DNA of 64,000 bases from JAGXKT01 sp964531695. Lineage in GTDB: Bacteria > Planctomycetota > Phycisphaerae > SM23-33. Where the stretch lies: assembly GCA_964531695.1 (NCBI GenBank), contig CAZHEH010000012.1, positions 14,643 to 78,642 on the forward strand. The letters are read 5' to 3'. The first letter of the stretch is position 1. Each line of letters starts with the position of its first letter. This document shows positions 49,903-58,351 of the stretch, piece by piece. The translations under genes and the position numbers were made by a program. The notes under the pieces are model-generated. The model made no database searches. It was given only the letters and a program-made list of their open reading frames with translations, and was not told the origin of the DNA.

Positions 49903-51570
49903 TTACGCCAGCACGGCCTGGAGGTCCTCCTGCGGCGTCGAGATCGGCTTGAGGTCGAAGTTGTCCACCAGCACCTGGAGGACGTTCGGGCCGACGAAGG
50001 CGGGCAGCGACGGACCGATCCGCATGTCCTTGACGCCGAGGTGCAGCAAGCTCAGCAGGATCGCCACGGCCTTCTGCTCGTACCAACTTAGGATCAGCGA
50101 CAGCGGCAACTCGTTGATCTCGCAGTCGAAGGCCTCCGCCAGGGCCCCGGCGATCTTGATGGCCGAGTAGGCGTCGTTGCACTGCCCCACGTCCAGCAGC
50201 CGCGGAATGCCGCCGATGTCGCCGAAATCCATCTTGTTGAACCGGTACTTCCCGCAGGCCAGCGTCAGGATGGCGCAGTCGTCCGGCACCTGCTGGGCGA
50301 ATTCCGTGTAGTAGTTCCGCCCGGTCTTGGCCCCGTCGCAGCCGCCGATCAGGAAGAAGTGGCGGATGTCGCCGGCCTTGACGGCCTCGACGACCTTGTC
50401 GGCCACGCCCATCACCGCATTGTGGCCGAAGCCGACCGTGATCGTCTTCTCCTCGGCGTCCTCCGCGAAGCCCGGCGCCGCCATCGCCGCCTCGATCACG
50501 GGAGAGAAGTCCTTCGGCCCGCCGGGGTTGTCGGGGATGTGCGTCACGCCCGGCCAGGCCACAAGACCCGTGGTGAAGATGCGATCCTTGTAGCTGTCCT
50601 TGGGCTTCTGGATGCAATTAGTGGTCATCAGAATCGCGCCGGGGAACTCGTCGAACTCCTGACGCTGGTCCTGCCACGCCCCGCCGTAATTGCCGACGAG
50701 GTGCGGGTGCTTCTTCAGCGCCGGGTAGGCATGGCAGGGCAGCATCTCGCCGTGCGTATAGACGTTGACGCCCTTGCCGGCGGTCTGCTCCAGCAGTTCG
50801 GACAAGTCCTTGAGGTCGTGCCCGGAGACGACGATGCACTTGCCCTTCACGGGGGTGATGCGAACCTGCGTCGGCTCGGGGCTCCCGTACAGGCCGGTGT
50901 TCGCGCCGTCGAGCAACTCCATCGCCTTCAGGTTGATCTCGCCGGCCCCGAGGGCCTTGGCGGTCAGCGCCTGCGGGTCCGTCGGCTCCTCGGCGAGGTA
51001 GCTCAACGTCTCGTGGAATCTGCCGAACAACTCATCGTCCGTGTAGCCCATGACACGGGCGTGATCCGTATAGGCCGCGGCACCCTTGAGCCCGTAGTAC
51101 GTCAGTTCCTGCAGCCCGGCCACGTCCTCGCCGTACTTGTCGATCCGCTTCTGAATCGTGACCTGTTCGCCCGTGCGGAGCAGATCGTCCATGTCGCCCG
51201 TATTTTCCCACCACGCCACCTCGGCATTGAGTTGCTCGGGCTCCCTGCCGGCCTCGCGGGCGGCCTTCTCGTACATTTCGACCGCCTTCCGGCGGATCTC
51301 CGCCCCGCGCGCGATCGTCTCCTGAAGCCGCTCGGGGTCGAAGTCCACGTTCGTCACGCAGGCGAACATCGCCTCCGTCACGAATGCGTCGACCTCGTCG
51401 TCCTTCGCGCCCAGCTCGCGGGCCCGGTGCGCGTAACGGGCAATGTCCTTGACGGCGTAGTTCAGCACGTCCTGGAGCGTGGCCGTCTCCGGGTCCTTGC
51501 CGCACACGCCGTGGGCCGTGCAGCCGGTCCCCTTGGCGGTTTGCTCGCATTGATAGCAGAACATGTTCAT
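49903..51570 (-). CDS. hcp: Hybrid cluster protein (hydroxylamine/NO reductase)
   Basis: A 555-residue protein. The N-terminal [4Fe-4S] motif is CYQCEQTAKGTGCTAHGVC. The hybrid-cluster ligands include ETLSYLAEE (Glu), NTGLYGSPEPT, GEMLPCHAYPAL and the C-terminal LLDVGQCNDAYSAIKIA. Hcp handles nitric oxide or hydroxylamine under anaerobic nitrosative stress. It is the last gene of a group with a cupin and a ferredoxin, downstream of a Crp/FNR gene, which fits HcpR-type control. An 86-base gap separates it from the cupin gene. Confidence 0.96.
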   Translation of the reverse strand: MNMFCYQCEQTAKGTGCTAHGVCGKDPETATLQDVLNYAVKDIARYAHRARELGAKDDEVDAFVTEAMFACVTNVDFDPERLQETIARGAEIRRKAVEMYEKAAREAGREPEQLNAEVAWWENTGDMDDLLRTGEQVTIQKRIDKYGEDVAGLQELTYYGLKGAAAYTDHARVMGYTDDELFGRFHETLSYLAEEPTDPQALTAKALGAGEINLKAMELLDGANTGLYGSPEPTQVRITPVKGKCIVVSGHDLKDLSELLEQTAGKGVNVYTHGEMLPCHAYPALKKHPHLVGNYGGAWQDQRQEFDEFPGAILMTTNCIQKPKDSYKDRIFTTGLVAWPGVTHIPDNPGGPKDFSPVIEAAMAAPGFAEDAEEKTITVGFGHNAVMGVADKVVEAVKAGDIRHFFLIGGCDGAKTGRNYYTEFAQQVPDDCAILTLACGKYRFNKMDFGDIGGIPRLLDVGQCNDAYSAIKIAGALAEAFDCEINELPLSLILSWYEQKAVAILLSLLHLGVKDMRIGPSLPAFVGPNVLQVLVDNFDLKPISTPQEDLQAVLA

Positions 51571-51656
51571 CGTCTAGCTCCTTCGGTTCGAGTTCGTATA
51601 CGGTATCAGTTCCATACGGCTTCTTGCGGCGGTCCGGCCGCGGTGTCTCGCTCGTA

Positions 51657-51998
51657 TCACAGCAGTCGCGTCTGAGATGTCGGCCGAGGCGTCTTGATCA
51701 CCAGCACGGCCAACGGCTCATCGCCCGTGTTCTCCCAGCGGTGGCGGATATCCCCGGGGCTCTCGACCAGTGCATCGGCGCCGACCTCCCGCTGCTCTTC
51801 GCCGATCTCGACCCGGCCCCGCCCGTGCAGCACGTAGAAGCACACGTCCACCGGCGTGATGTGGGGCTTGAGCCCCTCGCCGGGCTGGAGCGTCAGGTGC
51901 ACGACTTGTGCGTGCTCACTGTCGTGCAGCTTCCGGGCCGCCACGTCATGCGGGTTCGGCATCGGGTCCGTCTCGTCTACGGTGCGTATGCGAATCAT
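51657..51998 (-). CDS. Cupin-domain protein
   Basis: A 113-residue single cupin barrel. Motif 1 is about residues 40-60 (GLKPHITPVDVCFYVLHGRG) and motif 2 includes SPGDIRHRWENTGDEPL. The partial His pattern of the motifs suggests a metal site, but the ligand is unknown. It is 25 bases after the ferredoxin gene and probably shares its FNR-type promoter. Confidence 0.87.
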   Translation of the reverse strand: MIRIRTVDETDPMPNPHDVAARKLHDSEHAQVVHLTLQPGEGLKPHITPVDVCFYVLHGRGRVEIGEEQREVGADALVESPGDIRHRWENTGDEPLAVLVIKTPRPTSQTRLL

Positions 51999-52023
51999 AT
52001 GCGGGCATCCTTCCGGTGCCGTC

Positions 52024-52806
52024 TCAGGCCACCTTGAGTCCGTTTACCTCCTGCACGCGACCGTCGACGGTGACGGTCACGACGTTCAGCGGCATATCCA
52101 GCCCCGACGCCTCGACGGCGTTCCGCGCCAGCGTCTCCAGGCCGCCGCAGCACGGGACCTCCATCCGCACGACCGTTACGGAGCGGATGTCGTTACCGGC
52201 GAGGATCCGCCGCAACTTGGAATCATATCCGTCCGTCTCATCGAGCTTGGGGCAGGCCACGGCCACGGTCCGACCGGCCAGGAACCGGTCGTGGAAGTCG
52301 CCGACGGCGTAAGCCGCACAATCGGCCGCCAGCAGCACGTCCGCGCCGTCCCAGATCTCACCACCGGGCGGCAGCAGCGCGAGCTGCACCGGCCACTGGC
52401 CCAGGCGGGACGGGCCGCCCGCCGATGCGTCGCCCGCCGGCTCGGTGGCTTCCCGCGGCCCTGCGGCGCCGTCGAGCTTTCGCACCATCGTGCCCGGGCA
52501 GCCGCAGGCCAGCGGCTCGGGGGTCTCCTCTTCCGCGGGCTCCTCCGCCGGCGCTTCGTCCCCGGCGAGGTGCGCCTCGACGGCCTCTTCGTCGAAGTCC
52601 GCCGCCGGGCGCCGCTCGATCGTGATGGCGTCCTTGGGGCAAGCGCCCAGGCAATTGCCCAGGCCGTCGCACAGGTTGTCAGCCACGAGCCGGGCCTTGC
52701 CGTCGATCACACGGATGGCGCCCTCGGCACAGCTCGGCACGCACAGCCCGCAGCCGTCGCACTTGTCCTCGTCGATTCGAACAACCTCTCGCATCCGGGT
52801 CGTCAT
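52024..52806 (-). CDS. 2[4Fe-4S] ferredoxin-type protein with extra domain
   Basis: A 260-residue cytoplasmic protein. The N-terminal ferredoxin has CDGCGLCVPSC and CDGLGNCLGAC. An acidic Pro/Glu linker with CGCPG follows. The C-terminal domain of about 120 residues contains LLAADCAAYAVGDFHDRFLA, ACPKLDETDGY and VVRMEVPCCGG, whose Cys residues could hold another cluster. It resembles ferredoxin proteins placed next to hcp in anaerobes, probably the electron donor to Hcp. ATG 52806 is chosen, with GAAGGAG upstream. A class II FNR-type promoter precedes it. Confidence 0.87.
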   Translation of the reverse strand: MTTRMREVVRIDEDKCDGCGLCVPSCAEGAIRVIDGKARLVADNLCDGLGNCLGACPKDAITIERRPAADFDEEAVEAHLAGDEAPAEEPAEEETPEPLACGCPGTMVRKLDGAAGPREATEPAGDASAGGPSRLGQWPVQLALLPPGGEIWDGADVLLAADCAAYAVGDFHDRFLAGRTVAVACPKLDETDGYDSKLRRILAGNDIRSVTVVRMEVPCCGGLETLARNAVEASGLDMPLNVVTVTVDGRVQEVNGLKVA

Positions 52807-52847
52807 GGCTGTCTCCTTCGACCGGGCTCCCCGGCCGTGTCCGTACA

Positions 52848-52889
52848 GTTGTAGCAACCGGGCGAGATGGACACCTTGACGTGGGTCAA
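52848..52889 (-). promoter_or_regulatory. FNR/HcpR-type promoter of the ferredoxin-cupin-hcp genes
   Basis: A perfect palindrome TTGAC-GTGG-GTCAA at 52876-52889 is followed on the minus strand by TACAAC (52853-52848). The palindrome centre lies about 41 bases before the predicted start near 52841, the geometry of a class II activated promoter. The neighbouring Crp/FNR protein has the matching E-T-L-S-R recognition helix. Confidence 0.75.
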
Positions 52890-53070
52890 ATCACGCCACG
52901 AATGGCGCACAATTTCTGCAAACTCAGTTTAGAGAAATAGTTACCCCAGGGAGAATTCTGCATCGCCGGGTGCGTCCCACTCTCGGCCCCCGCCGGGCCG
53001 AGGGCCGTCCACGGTAAGGCGAGGGTAGCGGCGAACCCGGATTCGCCCGATCCGTGCAATCCTGGACGGC

Positions 53071-53754
53071 TTACTCGGAGGCGAGTTGCTCCAGGCGCGT
53101 GCGGTCGCGGATGGAAATCTCTCGCCCCTTCACGGAGATGACCCCCGCATGGCCCAGCTTCGTCAGCGCCCGGCTGAGCGTCTCGGCCGCCGTGCCGAGC
53201 TGCGCCGCCAACTCGCCTTTCGTGCCTGGCAGGCGAAACCGGTCGCCCCCGGCCCGGTCCGCTTCCTCCAGCAGCGCCCCCGCCACGCGAGCCGGCACTT
53301 CCTTCAGCGACAGGGCCTCGATCAACGTCGCGAACTCGTGCAGCTTGGCCGCCATGCCCGCGAGCATCCCCAGCGCCAGCCGGGGCTCGCGCTCCACCGC
53401 CTCCCGCACGACCCTCCCCGGCACGGCCAGCAACCGGACTTCCTCGGCCGCTTCCGCATGTGCCGGATACACCCCGCCGGCCAGTACGGCCGCCTCGGCG
53501 AAGGTCTGGCCCGGCCCGTACATGTGCAGGATCTGCCGGTCCCCCGCCGGTGAGAGCTTGTAGACGACCACGCGCCCGGCAAGCACAACGAAGAACTGCT
53601 CCGCGTCGCCCTCCTCGGCAAAGATGAGGTCCCCGGCCTTGCAGGTCCGCGTGCGACAACGGCCGACCAGCCAGTCGATGGTCGGCCCCCCAAGCGACGC
53701 GAACATGGGCACGCGGCGGAGCGACTCGCGGATGTCGCCGTCGCGGCCGGTCAC
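53071..53754 (-). CDS. Crp/FNR-family regulator (HcpR/DNR-like)
   Basis: A 227-residue regulator with a cyclic-nucleotide-fold sensor (GDLIFAEEGDAEQFFVVLAG and LHMYGPGQTFAEAAVLAGG) and a C-terminal winged helix. The recognition helix AAETLSRAL contains the E-x-x-S-R set that reads TTGA half-sites. It lacks the FNR N-terminal Cys cluster; only CRTRTC near residue 32 is present, so an oxygen-sensing FeS cluster is unlikely and NO/haem sensing is possible. GTG 53754 overlaps the nifS stop as GTGA. The likely target is the TTGAC-N4-GTCAA site at 52876. Confidence 0.92.
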   Translation of the reverse strand: MTGRDGDIRESLRRVPMFASLGGPTIDWLVGRCRTRTCKAGDLIFAEEGDAEQFFVVLAGRVVVYKLSPAGDRQILHMYGPGQTFAEAAVLAGGVYPAHAEAAEEVRLLAVPGRVVREAVEREPRLALGMLAGMAAKLHEFATLIEALSLKEVPARVAGALLEEADRAGGDRFRLPGTKGELAAQLGTAAETLSRALTKLGHAGVISVKGREISIRDRTRLEQLASE

Positions 53755-54959
53755 GCGCCCGCCTGTCCGCCGCCGACCTTGGCGGGCTCTCGCCCGAACG
53801 GTGAGATCTCCCGCAGGCGGCGGATGACCGGCGGAAGCACTTCGATCACCTTGTCGACGTCCGCGTCCGTGTTGTAGACGCTGAGCGAGAAGCGGATGGA
53901 CCCGTGCGCGGCCGTGTAGGGCACGCCCATGGCCCGCAGGACGTGGCTGGGCTCCAAGCTGCCCGTCGTGCAGGCCGAGCCGCTCGATGCGCAGATGCCG
54001 TGTTGGTCCAGCATCAGCAGGATCGACTCGCCCTCGATGTACTCGAAGCTGATGTTCGTCGTGTTCGGCAGGCGGTGTTCCGGGTCGCCGTTGACGCGGG
54101 CGTCCGGGCAACGGGCCAGCAACTCGCGCTCCAGCCGGTCGCGCAGCTCGGCCACGCGCGTTCGCTCCTCGTTCATCCGCTCGGCCGCCAACTCCGCGGC
54201 CCGCCCCAGTCCGACGATCTGGGCGACGGCTTCAGTCCCGCCGCGCCGGTTGCTCTCCTGGTGCCCGCCGACCATGAACGGCTGGAAGCGACAGCCGCGG
54301 CGAACGTACAAGGCCCCGACGCCCTTCGGCGCGTGCAGCTTGTGCCCGGACAAGCTCAGCATGTCGATCGGCAGGTCCGCCAGCCGCATCGGGATCTTCC
54401 CGACGGCCTGCACGGCGTCCGTATGGAACGGCACGCCCTGGTCCCGGCACATGGCGCCGATCTTCTCGACGGGGAACACGACGCCGGTCTCGTTGTTCGC
54501 CCACATGATTGACGCCACGGCCGTGTCGTCGCTCAGCGCATTGCCGAGATCCGGTAAATCCAGCGTGCCGAGGGCGTCGACCGGGAGCTCGATGAGCCGG
54601 TATCGCGGCATCGGCCCGCCGCCCTTGGCCAGGCGCAGGCAGAGGTTCCGCACCGCCGGGTGTTCCACGCGGGTGGTCACGAGGCGGCGCCGCGCCGGAA
54701 ACACGTGCAAAGCGCTGCGGATGGCGGTGTTGTCGCTCTCCGTGCCACACGAGGTGAAGACGATCTCCGTCGGATGGCAGCCGAGCAGGTGGGCCACCTG
54801 CTGCCGTGCCCGGTCAACGTCGCGACTGATCCGCCCGCCGAAGCTGTGGATGCTCGACGCGTTGCCGTACCGATCGCTGAGGAACGGGGTCATCGCCTCA
54901 CGGACCTCGTCGGCGACGCGTGTTGTGGCGTTGTTGTCCAGGTATGTCACGTCATCCAT
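53751..54959 (-). CDS. nifS: Cysteine desulfurase (NifS/IscS family)
   Basis: A PLP enzyme of 402 residues that provides sulfur for FeS clusters. It shows VTYLDNNATTRVADEV at the N-terminus, the PLP lysine in SLSGHKLHAPKG near residue 205, and the catalytic Cys in ASSGSACTTGS near 330. Met at 54959 gives the standard MDDVTYLDNNATT start; Met four codons earlier is possible. It lies next to nifU (117 bases) and is coupled to the Crp/FNR gene. Confidence 0.95.
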   Translation of the reverse strand: MDDVTYLDNNATTRVADEVREAMTPFLSDRYGNASSIHSFGGRISRDVDRARQQVAHLLGCHPTEIVFTSCGTESDNTAIRSALHVFPARRRLVTTRVEHPAVRNLCLRLAKGGGPMPRYRLIELPVDALGTLDLPDLGNALSDDTAVASIMWANNETGVVFPVEKIGAMCRDQGVPFHTDAVQAVGKIPMRLADLPIDMLSLSGHKLHAPKGVGALYVRRGCRFQPFMVGGHQESNRRGGTEAVAQIVGLGRAAELAAERMNEERTRVAELRDRLERELLARCPDARVNGDPEHRLPNTTNISFEYIEGESILLMLDQHGICASSGSACTTGSLEPSHVLRAMGVPYTAAHGSIRFSLSVYNTDADVDKVIEVLPPVIRRLREISPFGREPAKVGGGQAGA

Positions 54960-55076
54960 TGCAGTTCCCATCTCAACGCAGCCGGCGCAGGGTTCGCCGA
55001 TAGTTGTGAACCGCCGCCCCATTCTTCCTGCATTCCCTTGCGTTACTGGCGGTCTCTATGCTGCAAGCTGCTGTTG

Positions 55077-55934
55077 TCATTCCTCGTCGCCGAGGCGTTC
55101 GCTGACGTCCTCGACGTGAATCTCCGGGTCCACCAGTTCGCGAAGCTTGCCGCCGATGTTCTTGTCGGCCGTGAAGTCCCGCGTCCGGCACCACGCGCAC
55201 TTGCCGCGGAAGGCGACCTGCACCTTCGTCCCGATCACGTCCACTAACTCGATGTCGCCGCCGTCCTGCTGGAAAATCGGCCGCAGCTCGGCGTCGATCA
55301 CCTCCTCGACGCGACACATCCGCTCGAGGTTCGTCATCGGTCGCGGCTCCGTCTCGGCCGGTGGAGCGCCCGCCTCGGCTCGGGCCTCGGAGATGATCTG
55401 CTCGATCTTCGGGTGGCACGCCCCGCAACCGCCGCCGGCCTTGGTGTAGTGCGTGACTTGCTCGACGGTCTCCAGCCCGTGGTCTCGCACGACCTTGGCG
55501 ATGAGCTTGTCGGTTACGCCAAAGCACTGGCAGACGACCTCGCCCTCATCCTCCAGCTCGAACGGCCGGCCGCGATGCGTGGCAATCGCCTTCTGCAGCG
55601 CCTCCATGCCCATGACCGAGCAGTGCAGCTTGGCCTCTGGCAGCCCGCCGAGGTAGTCGGCGATGTCGTCATTCGTCACCGCTCCGGCCTCGTCGACGGT
55701 TTTGCCCTTGATCAACTCGATCAGGGCGTCGCTGGAGGCGATGGCGCTGGCGCAGCCGAACGTCTGGAACTTGGCGTCCTCGATCCGACCGTCGTCGTCC
55801 AGGCGCGCGGTCAATCGCAGCGCGTCGCCGCAGGTGATGTTGCCGACCGTCGCGTCCAGGTCCGGCTCGTCGACCTCGCCGACGTGGCGCGGGTTGAGGA
55901 AGTGATCTCTGACTTTGTCCGTGTAGTCCCACAT
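55077..55934 (-). CDS. nifU: Three-domain NifU FeS scaffold
   Basis: A 285-residue NifU. The IscU-like N-domain has ligands in GNITCGD, FGCASAIASSD and AKLHCSVMG. The central BFD-like [2Fe-2S] domain has CQCFGVTD and GGGCGACHP. The C-terminal Nfu domain has ELRPIFQQDGGDIELVD and the CxxC as KCAWCRTRD; this replaces the more common CGSCPSS context but keeps both Cys. It would assemble clusters using sulfur from NifS. It lies 43 bases after argD. Confidence 0.95.
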   Translation of the reverse strand: MWDYTDKVRDHFLNPRHVGEVDEPDLDATVGNITCGDALRLTARLDDDGRIEDAKFQTFGCASAIASSDALIELIKGKTVDEAGAVTNDDIADYLGGLPEAKLHCSVMGMEALQKAIATHRGRPFELEDEGEVVCQCFGVTDKLIAKVVRDHGLETVEQVTHYTKAGGGCGACHPKIEQIISEARAEAGAPPAETEPRPMTNLERMCRVEEVIDAELRPIFQQDGGDIELVDVIGTKVQVAFRGKCAWCRTRDFTADKNIGGKLRELVDPEIHVEDVSERLGDEE

Positions 55935-55977
55935 GGCACGAAGATTCCTTTCGAGCCATTGTAGCCCCGTAAACGGG

Positions 55978-57156
55978 TCAGAAACCGCGGAGCAGTTCGA
56001 TCAGCATGTCGACGCCCTGATCCAGCACGTCATCGGGCGTCGTCAGCGGAGGCGCGATCCGCAGCACGTGCGTCTGGGCGATGCACACCAACAGGCCGCG
56101 GCGCATCGCCTCGAGGAACACCGGCTTGGCCTCGACGGCCAGCTCCATGCCGATCATCATGCCCTTGCCCCGGACCTCCCGGATGCAGCCGATGTCTGCG
56201 TCGCGGAGTGCCGCCGTGATCCGCTCGCCCTTCTCCGCGGCCCGTGCCACGAGGCCCTCCTCCTCGATCAACTCGACGGCCGCCAGCCCGGCCGCGACGC
56301 ACAGCGGGTTGCCGCCCATCGTGGAGGCGTGCTTCCCCGGGCCGAGCACGTCCTGATACTTCGGCGCGGCGATGCACACGCTCAGCGGCGCCCCGCCGCC
56401 GAGGGCCTTGGCGACGGTCATCACGTCCGGCTCGATACCGAAGTGCTGGTGGGCGAACCACTTGCCCGTTCGGGCCGGGCCGGTCCAGACCTCGTCGCAG
56501 ATCAGCACCAGACCGCGCTCGTCGCAGAGCTTCCGCAGGCCCGGCAGGAAGGCCGCATCGGGTACGCGGACGCCGCCCTCGCCCTGGATCGGTTCCACGA
56601 TCACGCCGGCCGTCTCGTCGTCAATCAGTGCCCCGACGCTCGCCAGGTCGCCGTACTCGGCCTTGGCGTTGCCCGGCAGCATCGGTTCGAAGCCCTGCTG
56701 GTATTTCTCCGGCGTCAGCGACAGGGCCCCCATGGTCCGCCCGTGGAAGCATCCGTGGAAGCTGATGATCTTGTACCGGCCGTCGCCGGCGGCCAGTCGG
56801 GCCAGCTTCAGCGCCGCCTCGACGGCGTCTGCGCCGGCATGAGCGAAGAAGGCCTTGCCGCCGAAGCCGTGGCCCGTCAGCTTACGCGCCAGCTCCACCT
56901 GCGGCTCGCTCGTGAAGAAGTTGCCGTGGCACCAGAGCGTCTCGGCCTGGCGTTTGACGGCCTCGACGATCTTCGGGTGGCAGTGGCCGGCCACGCCCGC
57001 GCCGCCGAAGCCGGCGAAGAAGTCGATGTACTCCTTGCCGTCTGCGTCCCACAGGCGGGCCCCCTCGCCGCGTTCGGCCGCCAGCAACCGCGTGCCGTAG
57101 TTCGGCATGAGGTACGTGTCCGTCGCCTGAATCAGCTTTTCGCTTCCGGTGCTCAT
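55978..57156 (-). CDS. argD: Class III aminotransferase, acetylornithine-type
   Basis: A PLP-dependent aminotransferase of 392 residues. It has YIDFFAGFGGAGVAGHCHPK, FHGCFHGRTMGALSLT, GVIVEPIQGEGGV, LICDEVWTGPARTGK and the PLP lysine in TVAKALGGGAPL near residue 257. Best fit is acetylornithine or related omega-amino-acid transaminase; no other arginine gene is nearby, so the substrate is unproven. It is the first gene of the nifU-nifS-crp group. GGGAGAG precedes the ATG. Confidence 0.85.
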   Translation of the reverse strand: MSTGSEKLIQATDTYLMPNYGTRLLAAERGEGARLWDADGKEYIDFFAGFGGAGVAGHCHPKIVEAVKRQAETLWCHGNFFTSEPQVELARKLTGHGFGGKAFFAHAGADAVEAALKLARLAAGDGRYKIISFHGCFHGRTMGALSLTPEKYQQGFEPMLPGNAKAEYGDLASVGALIDDETAGVIVEPIQGEGGVRVPDAAFLPGLRKLCDERGLVLICDEVWTGPARTGKWFAHQHFGIEPDVMTVAKALGGGAPLSVCIAAPKYQDVLGPGKHASTMGGNPLCVAAGLAAVELIEEEGLVARAAEKGERITAALRDADIGCIREVRGKGMMIGMELAVEAKPVFLEAMRRGLLVCIAQTHVLRIAPPLTTPDDVLDQGVDMLIELLRGF

Positions 57157-57214
57157 TGCAGCTCTCCCATGAATTCGGTCTTTCTACGCGGCCGCTCCGC
57201 ACCCGTCAAGCGGC

Positions 57215-57243
57215 TCGTCAGGGCATCAACCGGGCGATACAAT
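57215..57243 (+). promoter_or_regulatory. Candidate promoter of the lipoprotein gene
   Basis: TCGTCA (57215-57220), a 17-base spacer, TACAAT (57238-57243) followed by GC. The -10 resembles those at 23110 and 26793. Confidence 0.4.
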
Positions 57244-57270
57244 GCACTGACACGGAATGGGGAGAAGCCC

Positions 57271-58248
57271 ATGGCTCGATCTCGCATGCTGATGCTGTTG
57301 GCCCTGCCGGCCGTGCTGTCGGCCGGTTGCGGCCGAAAGCTGACCGTCCGGCACTACCCGGACTTCTACTCCGCCGACCTGGAGACGCTGGCCGTCCGCC
57401 CGTTCGAAAGCGAGTCCATCCGCGGCGAGGACGCCGGGCGCTTCGTGACCCAGCGCGTCGTCGCCGCCCTGCGCGTTAACGGCACGTACACGGTGCTCAC
57501 GCCGGACGAAGCGGGCGGGGCCGGACCGGTCCCTGCGCTCGAGGCCGATCTCGTGCTCGACGGGCGTGTGCGGTCTCTGGACGCCTCGCGCGGCATCTGG
57601 CTCGACCGGGGCTCGTGGGGCTACGGTTACGGCTACTACGGTTGGCGAAGCTATACCACGGGCTTCGGGATGATCGGGCATATCCCCGTCTACGGATATA
57701 GCGAACGCGGCCATGGCTACGCCGCGGCCCGCATCGAGGTGCGCGATGCCGCGGGCCAAGTCGTCTTCGGGCCGGAGCGCTTCCAGGCACGTACGGGCGC
57801 AGGGTACACCTACACGACGGAGGAAGAACTGCTCGACGCGGCCGCCCGTGAATTGGCCCGGCTCATCGTGGATCAGATCGCCGTCGCCCCGCGCGAGATC
57901 ACGATCGATCCGGGCAAGGCGCTGCGCACCGCGCGGCGCCACGGCGGCACGCTTCAATACACGGACGACTTCGACTCGGCGGACGGGACGGTCGTCGTCG
58001 TGCTGGCCCTGCCGGCCGGCGCGGCCGGAAACCCCTTCCGCGTGGTGATCGCACGTGGGTCGGCCGAGGTCGCCTCCCGCTCCATCGTCTGGCCCGCGGC
58101 GCAGGACCGCTTGGAACTGGAGTTTGATATGGCGACGCTCCCGGCGTCGCCCGAGGAGCCCTCCCCGGAGGACGGCGACCGCTTCGCGGCCCGGCTCGTG
58201 TACGACGGACAGACGGTCCTGACGAAAGACTTCGAGTTGGACGACTGA
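57271..58248 (+). CDS. Predicted lipoprotein of unknown function
   Basis: A 325-residue protein with lipoprotein signal MLMLLALPAVLSAGC (Cys at 20). The first domain resembles outer-membrane lipoproteins of the LptE/GNA1162 style (FYSADLETLAVRPFESESIR), followed by a Gly/Tyr-rich loop (GSWGYGYGYYGWRSYTTGFG). The C-terminal 90 residues are beta-rich. No specific family is recognised with confidence. It stands alone with its own promoter and a hairpin terminator. Confidence 0.82.
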   Translation: MARSRMLMLLALPAVLSAGCGRKLTVRHYPDFYSADLETLAVRPFESESIRGEDAGRFVTQRVVAALRVNGTYTVLTPDEAGGAGPVPALEADLVLDGRVRSLDASRGIWLDRGSWGYGYGYYGWRSYTTGFGMIGHIPVYGYSERGHGYAAARIEVRDAAGQVVFGPERFQARTGAGYTYTTEEELLDAAARELARLIVDQIAVAPREITIDPGKALRTARRHGGTLQYTDDFDSADGTVVVVLALPAGAAGNPFRVVIARGSAEVASRSIVWPAAQDRLELEFDMATLPASPEEPSPEDGDRFAARLVYDGQTVLTKDFELDD

Positions 58249-58272
58249 ACCTTCACCGTACGGGAGAACGCC

Positions 58273-58304
58273 GGGAGCGCCGCCGCGGCCGCGACAGCGC
58301 TCCC
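58273..58304. terminator. Hairpin between convergent genes
   Basis: GGGAGCGC pairs perfectly with GCGCTCCC across a 16-base GC-rich loop, 25 bases after the lipoprotein stop and before the sigma-factor stop. No T tract follows. Confidence 0.5.
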
Positions 58305-58351
58305 GATTGGGCAGCAGTTGGATTGTCCTTGTATGGCTCGGCGCGGCTCGC

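Noticed and set aside
51571..51656. FNR-type site directly before hcp
   Set aside because: No TTGA-N6-TCAA dyad is present; hcp probably depends on the promoter before the ferredoxin gene.
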